This document shows positions 22,303 to 34,300 of a stretch of 64,000 nucleotides of DNA, piece after piece; within the stretch, counting starts at the first letter, position 1, and every line of letters starts with the position of its first letter. The stretch is from Effrenium voratum. Taxonomy: Eukaryota; Sar; Dinophyceae; Suessiales; Symbiodiniaceae. Where the stretch lies: the NCBI GenBank assembly GCA_963377175.1, contig CAUJNA010000191.1, positions 866,039-930,038 of the forward strand, written 5' to 3'. The notes below the pieces were generated by a model, which saw only the letters and a program-made list of their open reading frames with translations, was not told where the DNA came from and ran no database searches. A program made the position numbers and the translations under genes.

Positions 22303-25300
22303 CTGCAAGCAAAAAGCAGCTTACTAATTGACAATCCCTGCAACAATAACAAGTCCCCGAATATTTTGCTCAAAATCCCAGGGTCCCCAATACTACCCTC
22401 CGACCACGACCAATTAACATGGAACCTGACAGGGGGGGTCCTGGAAGAAAGTTTTCCGCTTAAAGGGACCCCCCAGGCTCCATGTGGGGAACGACCCCAC
22501 GGAAGTGTTTTCGGATAATAGAATGCGTTTCTACCCAGGGACGTTGTTTTCATTGGGGGGACGCAGGGGGGGAGCGGGAGGCGTTTTGTATCGTTTACGT
22601 TTGGCGGGAACGCAGTAGTTGTCGGTATCAGCAGATTCGCCCCCCGTTCACAACTAAATCCCGTTTACTCCCTCCCACAAAAATTAAAAAGCCTGATATT
22701 TAAGTACTCACCGCAGTTCGGTAAAAGCTCGATCCGGACTGAGCTCGCTTTGAAAGAATCGGTGCCCAGTTGCCATGGGGCTCGTTCAGCAAATAGCTCG
22801 GAATTTGCCGGGCGGAGCCAGAGCAATCGATGACCTTGTGCTCTGTGAAGCTGAACCTCAGCTCTTTCCAAAATACTGGGCTTCACAATTTTAAAACAGC
22901 CTATACCAATAGGGATGACCTCAAAAGCCGTAACAAAATGGGTCCAAACTCTTTTGCACTTGCCGAAAGGCTATGACGAAATTGAACGCCAACGCTATAC
23001 TCACACTAACCGCAGTCCTAGACGTCATGCAACCCATGTCAGGTAGAGTACGATGCCTGCCTACTGCCTGCTCCGCACCAGCATCGAACTATTGAATCGG
23101 GAGATGCTGAGCGGCTCCTTGGGATTTGATTCATGGCTGTGACCCCCATCCGGCCCTCTCTCTGCCTGTGCCTCCGGCGGTGTGGGGTTTTGGGGCCCTC
23201 ATCCCAGGTTGGAAAGCCATTTTAAGGGAAACCCTCCAAACAACAGGGGGTCGTTAAATATACCGAGGCCCTGAAGACATTGCAACATGACACGTCCACA
23301 TTTTGTTTTCCTTCTGGGACCAAAAATTGGAGTGGGCTGTCGGCTTTTTAGCGCCCAAGTGGAATCCACTGACTTACAACCCTTAGTCCCAGGTTGTGAT
23401 TGTGGCTCAAGCGATCGAAATCCTATTTGGGGGTCAACTCCACTTTCGGTGAATCCCGAACCCACCAAACAAAGCGAGCCAAGGGTGGGTGGGTGGGTGG
23501 GTGGTACGAGTAGGTGGGGGTTGACAACGTTTGGAACTCCAGTGCGCACAAAGTTCCGCACATACCGGTGTTTTTTTCTGCACAAAAACACACACGGTCG
23601 CCTATGGCGCGAACAAAAAAAGGACAAACAAGGGGCCCGGAATCCACTAAATTGTGTCCATTGATGGACGAAATCCTACACCAAATAGGTGGTTCCTCCC
23701 ATTCAATCCCAACTGCAGGAATTCAGAAACTCGCCTCTACCTTGGTTGGTGTTGACCCCTCTGCAAAAAGTGAAAAGCTTTGTGGGGTCCAATGAAAAAT
23801 CGACCAATTTGTTTAACCAAACAGTTCAAGTCCTCCAAAGATTCGCTACCAACTAGCCATAACATGGAAATCCTGGTCGAGATAGGCGGTTTCTCCCATT
23901 CACATCCCAACAGCAGGAGTCCACTGCACCTCGCCTCTATGTCAATGTCTAACCCTGCGAATGGGGGCCCGCACTCTTTGCTGAACTGCGCCATGACGTC
24001 CACGAAGGTGGCGCTGCAGCAAATGCGCCCGGGGATTCCTGGGCGCGCCGGAAACGAGGGCGCATGGGCGAACTTTGCCATGAGGACAGTGGGGTTGTGC
24101 TTTTGCGAGAGTACCCTTTCCAGGTTTGTTTCGTGGAATGCTCACAAACAAGCCCAAAGTGGCAAGGGTTGACCCCAAAAAGTGCCAAGACCACCCACTT
24201 GAAATTGCGGAAGCTATCGTGCAAAAGGGGCCTGTACGTGCCCATGAGGCTGGCAATGACGCCTCAAAAAGGGGCAACGCGCCAAATGGTCACAATTTCC
24301 TTTGAGAGAAACTCAACAGGATCAGAAGTTCTTAGTCCCCGACAGATCCGTTGCACCTTGAAATCGGAGGTAAACTTGTTGAGCTGGCCGGGACCAACAA
24401 ATGTGAAGCTCGAAATGTCAAAGCCGCAGAATCGCGTGGAACCAATGGATGTCTCTGAGCAAGAAGAAAGGGCGAGCAATGAACGCTGGGTCTCCAACGG
24501 CAAAGTTTGTTCGCCCGGGCGGGCGGGGAAAGAACTACCCTCCCCTTAGTGGCTGGCATAGAGGGAAACGACGAATTCACCACGGAAAACCAGGGCATGA
24601 TCGGTTTCCGGAAACAGTCGCTGCCCGTGTCTGGCAAAGAAGCTCTTGGGGATTCCGACGCCGGCTGATTCTCTTCTTTAGGCCCTTGTTTTGAGATGGA
24701 GCCTGGGCGAATGCTAATCATTCACCGACCAGCAAGGCATCACTCAGGAAGCGTTTGGGAGAGCTCTCACAACCGGTTCTTGGCCAGACTTAGACTGCAA
24801 AAAAACACAGTTTGATGCTTGACAATAGATTCGAGGAAAACCCGAAGGAGCAAAAGAGCAAACACAAAGTCCAGCAAATATGAGCTAAGTCAAGAAGCGC
24901 TTTGAGAGGTGTGCATAACTTGTCCAGGTTGAATACTTGAAATATTCAATGGACTTTTCACAAAGCGAGTTCACGGTTCTACCTGCTTAGCATTTTTGAG
25001 GCTCAGCTGCGTGCAGCGGCTTTGTTAAAATGCCACTCCTGTTGAACCGTTGGATAAAACAAGACGGACTACATCAATTGTAAAAACAGCCTGTTCTAAT
25101 GTCTCGATGCCAAACCAAATGACACAACTCCTGTTTTATTGTACAAAAACTTAAGGCCAAACCCCAGAAATACCATCCCAAATTCTTGCCCCCCCCCTGC
25201 AAGCACTTTGACTTTTGCTCAAACTTAAGGGGCCATGAGGGAACCCAAAAAAAAGCGGGAAAAAAAGAAAAGAAGAGGTCGCTCTGCTTCTGGCGATGAA

Positions 25301-28300
25301 ACGAGGGAATCAGGTGCTGCACAGCATCCGTTGGACTCCATCTGGTTGCCAATCAGCACATCCTGCCCATGGGCAACGTCCAAGCGGCATAATTGGAGGT
25401 GGGACAAAAGAACCCCTTGGACCCATCTGGGTTGTATGACAAGGGCGGTGCGAACTGCAAGCACTGTTGCTGGCTTAACGATCTATCCTTGCCGTTTTAC
25501 AGCGTCTTCATCTGCAGTGGCAACTGCTTGTTTCTGATTCAAATAGGTTCCACCAGCTTCTTTTGACTCGCTTTTCGCGAAAGATGTCACGTAGCTGAAT
25601 TTCAACAGGTCACTTGAGCGAGATTAAGGCCACTTAGGCTGCAGAAGCACAACTTAGAAACACGTGGGTGCCTGGCTACCTTGCGGAGTGCAAATTTCAG
25701 CCAAATCTATGTAAACTGGGCAAAGTTGATGACAAGCAAGCGACTCAATCGAGCTAGTTGACACTGCAGTAAGGCCTCTGTGTGACCTAAGTGACCTCCA
25801 TTTGCCTCTCAAATGACCCGCATTGACACTCACATTTGAATAATGATGCGCAATCAACCTGCACTTCAGTTGGCCATGAATTTGCTTACAAGCTCGCTTG
25901 AGAACAACACTTTGCACGCTCCAGGGCAACAGAGATGCCATTTTTAAAAGCCAGCTCCGACGCTGCTAAATGGCCTGGATTGTGTTTCTGTATAAGTAGT
26001 CATCATTTGAGATTAATGGACTAAAAAGAGGCCGGCGTTTCACTCTAGTTTTTGGACCTGTGGCAGCTCTGATGAAATTCCACCCCAACGAATTGAAAGT
26101 TCGGACGGGGAGCCAGGGATCCCCCAATAGGGTGGTTTTACCGACCTTTCTGGCTTTCCGTCAAAAGGACGGCAAAAGGCTAACCTCAAGAAAGACACAG
26201 CCAGGATTCCTGTTCATGCCTGAAAGGAGTCTCACTATTGGAGACATACCCCGGTGTCTGCAGGATCAACTCTGCAGCGTGTCCCTGAGGAACCAGCAAT
26301 GCCAAAACATGGCTCATGCCTAAAACCATACGCAAGAAAACCGAGGAACAAATGGTGGTAGCACACCGCTGGCATGTATGGTCACATTGAGGGGAAGCGA
26401 GGAAAGGGCCTTGGTCTTCAAGCAGCCATTTTCGTCTCGCCTGTTGTCTCACGGTTGTTGCTGTTGTTGGCTTTGTCCTCGTCTGGAACCCTTACACAAA
26501 CCAAGGAATTTGTGGGTTAAATGCTGCCATGTCTTTCCTCCTGTTGCTTGGCCCCCATGCCTGACGGCCAACCAACACCTGAACTCAGCACCTTTGAGCA
26601 CGCGCTTTTCGTGGCAGCAAGGAGCATCCGAAACCCCAGTAGAACGCGCAGTCGGACTCGGCGTGGAGTTGCCATGCCCAAATCCCATGCCCCCCAGCCC
26701 AAAGCAACCCCGGGCGAGTTGCCCAGTGACCTGATGTGAAAGCATTGACTTGTGGTCTGCGCACAAACTCCTCGTTGTTTGTTTGATCAGGGCTCCTTTC
26801 TCAGGGAGAAAACAAAGGGGTTCTCAGTTCCGAGAACCCTTCTGGAGGGTAGGGCGTGGCAACTGTCTCTCCTGACTTTGGCGCTACAGCATGTGCAGTT
26901 TTCACAGGATGCGCCTACTCATGAACATTCAATGCAAATGTTTATTCATCTGGGCAACAGGTCTGCCGAAGCTCTGAGGCAAAGATGAGCATTGGTCGAT
27001 CGCATTTACCCAGCTGAACCACGAGTCAGGGAAGAACGAAGGTGCATATTTTGCACACAGGGGGAATATATGAACTCAGACCATTTCTTTCTCTGCAATC
27101 CTTTTCTTTGTGCGGCGCGCCTCGCCCCAAATGTCAAAGCGCAGCTGGTTGCTGCCGATGACTCCAGCCACGAATGACCCGTGGTGCAGGCCAATTCGCA
27201 TATTCAGGCCTGGCGACGTTTGCAGGCCCTTGAGAACATTAGCAGCAGGTTGGGTTGCCGGCAACATAAGGATTCTCATCGCATTTCCTACGCAAGCACC
27301 TAACATGCTAGAAAACCGCCCTGCAACTAAGCTTCTTCACCGAAGCTGCATAATTCACATTGATCCACCATGCTTAAATACCCCCCAAAGCCGTACACCT
27401 GTTTGCGAAAACGTGAGCTAGTGTCTGACTTTGACAAGGGCAAACAACAATCTACATAATAACTCCAGTGCGATAATTGGTCTTCATTGCAGAACCTGGG
27501 CGGTTCTGGAGAACTCAACCACTTACCGATCCACTTGTGGCTTTGAGCGGACTTTGAACATATAGGGTATTTGGCAAACCAGATGGCGGTTTTCATGGTG
27601 GTTTAACTATAGACCAACCCCAAAACGAGTAGCTTGAACAACCCAGCCCTGGACACAAACACACACACAGCACTCAGGACCCCTTGCGGGACCTTAACCC
27701 GGCCGGCCGCGCCTTCATGCTGCACTTCGTTCCGCACCTCCGCCAAAGAGCCAACTGAACAGCCGGAAACCCCGCGGTTGGCTCTGTGGTTTCGGGTCGT
27801 GTAGGCAAAATCCAAGGGTTTGCCGGAGAACTCCCTTACCTTCGGCTCCAAATTGATTGGTTAGGGCGCAGGCAGCGCATTCCCTACCATACCAGGGAAC
27901 AACTTGAACCCATTTTGCTCCATCAAGGTAACGAAGGATCCCGAAGTCAATGAGTGCAATGGAACAATAAACGGACATCACAGTCCATCTCAGGGGGTGC
28001 CTATCGAGATCCCTACATACCGTATTCTTAGGGACCCGTTTCGTCCACCCGCCCCTTGTCCCCAAACGCAAAGCCGCAACCGCCAAAAAAAACGCGCGCG
28101 CGCGCAAAACGCAAAACGCGAGGGGCGCGCGGCGCGCCAAGGCACTGTGACGATGATGCGGAGCATGGCCATGGCGAGGTGAATGAGAACCACCGCGCCC
28201 AGGACCTGAGCGGCGTGATAGGAAGCTTGGACCTTGTGTTTGGGCCTAAGGGGGTGCTCAATAGAAAGTCATCCCCTTCCGGCTTCACAAAAAGGGAATT

Positions 28301-31300
28301 GAAGAATGATGGGCTAAGCACGGAAGCGGCGCACGGAGGCGCACCGAGGTTTGGCCGCGATGGGAGAGGGGGGGGGGGGGGGGGGCGGAATGTGGTTTTC
28401 TTGTGCTCTCCTGGGCAAAAAGGGGTGCACCTGAGGAATTCTGCACTCTTGGGGCTGGGGGCCAAGGGGGGGGGGCCTTGAATTCATTTGAGCTTCTTGG
28501 GGTTTGGCTTGCTTGGTTCTTCTGGCCTTCCTAGTTTCGACACAGCTTCTAAAGCTTGCAATCGAAAGTAAAAGCTCGTTGAGTTCTTCGGGCGAGCAAA
28601 GCGTCATTTCATAACCTGGAACCTTGTGAATCTCTTGGGCGGGCGCTGGGGCATCCTGACTGAAACGCAAGCTCAAATCAACTGTCACTGGGCGCCCGTT
28701 ACCCTTCACTGTCAAAAGCTTCAACGGACAAATAACAAGGATCCCCTCCCCCCAAAGCAGCTCTCAGGTGGGTGTGCTCGAGACCCCTGAGACGGCCCTG
28801 ATGGAAAGAATCGTTAAAACCCATGGCGGGATTTCTACCAGGTTGAGTCACCCCCACCTATCTACTTTTGCCCGGAATTGGAGCGTCAGTTCATTGGGGC
28901 CACCACCTTGTCGTCGTGCTCCGTCTTGGGCTCGTTCACGGCCAGGTAGGCATCTCCGATGGTGCAGACCTTGTACCTCGGCGGACTTTGAGCCTTTCAA
29001 GACATGGGTAGATGCATACACAAAACCACACATCTATGTATCCACCCAAGCCCATCCCCACTCAATCCACCCCAGCAATCGCATCCATCCCATCCCATCC
29101 ATATATATATATATATGTTTATGAACACACGTAAGTGTGCATCAAATAATGCTAAAATTACGTACGCTATACACACATGGTCTGCATGCGTGAGTTGACC
29201 TGCACATGGCAAAATAGGTCACGGATCGAAACCGTGCAACTCTAAATGTGCACAGCAATGTGACGCCCTAAGAGCTGCACAAAGACATTGCAACCACAAC
29301 CCTCGTGGATCCACAGCAATGTGACGCTCGAGCTGAACAAAGACACGACAACTTGCAAAGGATGGTCATGGGTTTCACCGATGAATCCGGGAGGTTGGTT
29401 GGTGTTGCTATAACTGTGTCAGCTTGCAAGAGTGCCGGTTCCTGCTGCCTGGCAGGTGGCTTCAGTGGGTTGAATGCATTCAAATAGTGTTTGTTGAATT
29501 GTTAAGGGATGGTTTAGGGCTTGTTATGGATTGTTATTGACACGTCCGATCCTTCTGTGATGGTGACAAAATGTCGGCTTGCAAAGGACACATAGGGACA
29601 CCACTTAATATTTAATGCCAACACTGGACGGATAACCAGTTTGCTAGCGAAGCCGAAATTGCCGTTCAGGTTGACTCGAGAGGAACTTATGGCAGGGTTC
29701 AACCGCAAAAATCGCAAGCAGAACAAAAGAGGAGTGGGGCTTGTCGCGCTGGGTGTTCAATGAGTGTGGAAAAAACAAGAAATTTAACATATAGCCGATG
29801 TCCCCCTTTGGCGCTTCCCTTTGGGGAAAACTAGATATCATGGGCTGTTGAGCACCGAAAAACAGTATGGACATCATTCTGCCTACAGTATACTGTGAGA
29901 GGACCTTTCTCCAGTGCAGTCACCTGCAGGGGGTTTGCCAAAAAGCGTTTTCTAAACCGCGGCAAGCCACGCGCCCAGCAACTTGCAGCAGTCATCAAAC
30001 CTCGGACAGGACTCTGCAGTTAAAAAAGGGGCGGGAGCGCAGCAGAAATTATGCATTCCACTAAAACTGAATAGAACATCATAGGGTTGTGATTCTATTC
30101 ATGTTGAAGGATTCAGGTTTGGGGGTCCAGTGTTTATGGAAGGATCCCCGGTGACGCACAAGTTGCACCTTCACCCATGAGAAACCAGTCGGCAAATATG
30201 TTCAAGGAATGCTTAGTGGCCCAGGAAGGCAGGGGCAGGCAACATTGAGCATCACTTCCGAAAGTTACCAGGGCGTTGCGGTTTCGCTGGTTCACTGACA
30301 ATAGGGAATCCAGCGTGCGGACGAATCATCGGATTGGCTGATCTCGTGGTCACATAGGGCACTAGCGAAACGGAGCTCAACAAATGGCATTCAAATCGCC
30401 TATACCCCAAAAACAATGTAAAGAAGCTGCAAACGCACGCATTTCCCGCCCTACTAACTAGGCTTCACTTAGCCGGGCTTTGATTGTGGCTCATTTCAAC
30501 ATCAAACATTCACCCAGGTGCTCAGAACCTCTCCGAAATACCAGGGATGTCTTCCCGCTTTCACTACAAAAACGGCTCAGACACCACCATGTTGAGAAGA
30601 AACCCGGGAATGAGTCACCCCCCGTCCTTTGGCATCTGATTTGTCAGGCGCCAAGCAGCCGAGCGAAAAGATGTGTCACTAGCCTGGCAGATGGCTGGGC
30701 TCCCTTCACACCAAGGGAGCCCAAAATAACTTGTGACCTTCCCAGAAAGAGCTCTTTTTGTTGAGGGTACCCCTCTTAGCTTGGTTTTTATGGAATCCAA
30801 ACGGAAACCCATTTTTCTTGGGTGACACATACGCACATACATCTATCCTCTCACCCGCTAGCTATAACATGGAACCTGTTTGGGGGCTTCTGGAAACACT
30901 CTTCAAGAAACTCTGGGGTGGGCTTCCATCAGTGGAGGGCTGCAGTAATAGAATTCCATTTCCTAAAGGACAACGCTAACCAAGTGTCCACAAACCTTCG
31001 GTCAGCTCGTGAGCCGTAGTGGGGGATACCAATGATGCTCCCAATTCTTGGAGCGCGACTGAAAGGCCATGGGGCCACAATTGGAGGTTGCGGAGTGCTG
31101 TCAAACATAATTTAGTCATGCTCTTCGGGGCAAGGTCAAATTAGTGCCTCGTATTAGTATAACTATATGCTACGCCCCCCCCCCACCCCCCAGTGGTGCC
31201 TATATTTTGCTTGATTTGAGCGCACGGGCTGTGTAGTTTTCATGGCACCCACTAGGTGCACCGTTTTGCTTGGTTTGAGCAGGCAGGCTGTAGTGTGTGT

Positions 31301-34300
31301 GAACATGCTTTGCAGCAGACTTAGGCAGGGATATGCGGGCTTGCAGTCCATCATGTCCATCTCATTTGGTTTTGGACAGAGAGCAATTCCACTCCACAAT
31401 TCCAGGTAAATATTTCAAGCACAAATGCATCAACATGTAGACATGCTGGAAGCCTTTAGAAAGACCCGGGGAAATTGTGTACTCCCAATAGAACAAAAAA
31501 AAACTAGAATGCAGGTGGCCTGAAGACATAGTTTACTCTGTTGTAGGCAAGCTTAGCCGCGCTTTCGTGTTTGCACAGAAAAAAAACTGTCTTTTCGTGC
31601 AATTTCTTTGCACAAGTTTCTGTGCGCAAGTTCTCTGAGCAAGTTTCTGTGGACAAAAAAAGAACACTTGGGTACCTCTTTCGCACAAGACATGCATATG
31701 TTCTCGATTCAAGATTCACAATTGTCCAGGAAAGCTTTCTCCAAAATAATGACTCCAGAAAAAGGCCATAGAGTCAGTTGAAGACAATAGTATAGTGTAC
31801 GAAGCCATCTTATTCTAGTTTTGGACAGAATGCAATTCATGATGGTAATAAGAGAAAACAAGCGTTCCAAGCAAAATGTAGACACGCCGAACCCCCGGCA
31901 ATTGCAGAAACGGGACCGACAAAGGACATTTGAATATTGCGGGAACAAAAAGGAAAAACATCTTTCAGGAAAGCATTGTTCAGAAAGCAAAGGATATTCA
32001 ACATTGAAGCTTGACGATGCAAATGGCTTCCCATGTTTGTCAACTAGCCCCCTCATGACTGCTGAATCTAAACTTCTCAATACAGCATTTCGATCCAAAG
32101 CACAGAACTTCTGCGGGACTTTTGGGGATCTTCCATTTGAATGTCTCGCCCCTTAAACCTAAGTGCCGGTACTCAGATCTCTTGGTACTGGTATTCAGGT
32201 TTCTTAATACCGGTGTTCAGGAATCTGGGTCCAAGATCCAAGATTGCTGGGGGATTTTTGAGGGGAATCTTGGATCCATCAAGCCCCCTGAATCCTCAAT
32301 ACCGGTAGTAAGGTTTCTTAGAACTGTTCTGTAGATTCCTGAATACCTGTTAATCAGCAATGTGGATCCCAGGAAAACCCTTGAAGGGCATCTTGGATCT
32401 TGGATCCAGACTCCTTAATACCGTATTGGGGACTTTTAGCACCGTCTGGATTACAACATGTCTTTGTTTGCAGTTGCCAGATTGTTCTATGTTGCTTAAA
32501 CAACATACGGGATTCAGGGTTCAAGAACTCCAGAATAAATATTGTGTTGAAATCTTGAATCTTGAGTCGTGAATCCCCGATTTTGCATGTTTCAACACAA
32601 TGGGATGGATTGAAATCTTGAATCTTGAATCCCTTTGTTGTTTGTAAAGGCAACAGCAACACAAACTGTCCGGAAACAGGTTGTTAAAATACAAAGACAT
32701 GTAGGCACCAAGGGGGGGTGTTTCCAAATATACATATACATATTATTATGTATCCAAGGGGAGGTTTCGATGCAGCCCTTGCATGCAATCACCTCAGCAT
32801 GGAACGAATAATTACACATCACGTATTTGCCGCCGAATAAGGCATTCAGTATGTGTCGGATTCAGACGCCAAAGATCGCCAAAGTAGATGTGTACTGAAT
32901 AGACATTGTATCCAATGTGAAGGCCTGCTACCATATGACATTCTATGACAGTTTCCCCACCTTGCATCACACTCCAATAGCCCACTGGCGTTTAACCATG
33001 AACCATGAAGCCACTTCCTTCGTTTAACCAGACCTGGAGCCACAACAAGGAGGACACGTCAAGATAGTGGCCTTGAATGGTCGCCAATGGGCCGGAATAG
33101 TCGGTAGGCTGCAATGGCAGCCTTATGGGTTTGAACCAGTACAGTGTATGACACTTCCAGCATCCTTTGACAACGTCTGCGGATGCCCCAGAATCACGGA
33201 TCCCCATCCTCCCATCTTTCCAGGCGCCTAACCGCCTCGTTGGGCGAGTGGGAGGAGCAATACTTTGTGAAGCCGACGATGTCCGCAAAAAGAAGCGTCA
33301 TGTCCTCAAATCCCCCACCCACCATGAAATCCATCCTGATACCAAAGAGTCCCTGTCAAAGGAAGCTGGAATTCCCCCCCCCCCACCCCCGCAAATGCGA
33401 GTTGGAGGGGGTATACATCATATACTTTATACGTCCAAATATTCAATTATGGTGTAGACATGTGTATATTTATCCAATTGTCGCCCTGAGTGCAAGAAGT
33501 TATAAACACTCGCACACACACACACAAACACAACACACACACACACACACAAAAACACACAAACACAAACAAACAAACAAACAAACAAACAAACAAACAA
33601 ACAAACACACAAACAAACAAACAAACAAACAAACAAACAAACAAACAAACAAACAAACACACAAACAAACACACAAACAAACAAACAAACAAACAAACAA
33701 ACAAACAAACAAACAAACAAACAAACAAACAAACAAAAACACACACACACACACAAAACAAAAAAAAACAAGCGCAAGCCCAAGCGCACGCGTGGTGCGG
33801 GGGAGCGCACGCGTGGTAGGGGCGCGCACGCACGCAGACACACACAGACAAGCTTGGCCGCGGACAAAGGAAGGGAAACACAAACGGCCTGTGCAAGCCT
33901 ACCGGGACGGTGACACAAGGCTATGCCAATCATTAATTAAGCAAATCCAAACTCCAACATGCTTTATTGTTCTTTACCGGGGCTTTGTTTGCAGGAACGT
34001 ATCTCGGATATCCGCTTGATACCCATCACATGACCTGACCCAAGAAACAACCTCCGCAACCTGAACCCCAGTGATGGCGACCAGGAAATGCATGCAGGGC
34101 GTACATCAGGGCCCCTCTCAAGCACTGGGAAACATTTTGCCGTTTGTCGCTTGCAGGGCAAGCAATTGAGCAAGCTGGACGCATCTCAGGAACTTGGGAA
34201 AATGCCCACAAGAAATATGATTGTCGCACACTGCCTCTGCATTTTAAAGGTGGCAAACACAAACCACAATCATAGACTCGCATAAAAACATAGTCAATCC

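Noticed and set aside
26517..26702. Minus frame [17 protein letters not shown] as the missing domain B motif
   Set aside because: It does not contain the N-x-x-x-R pattern, and its phase and bias do not fit.
28530..28720. Protein-like minus frame [10 protein letters not shown] as an exon of domain B
   Set aside because: The flanking exons (28,907 and 28,205) join exactly at E-H-D-D-K-V-L-G-A, the expected cyclase order, so an insertion here would disrupt a conserved helix junction.
33427..34019. Long open frames rich in Val/Cys/Leu/Phe or Asn/Lys/Gln
   Set aside because: Products of the AAAC/CA microsatellite.
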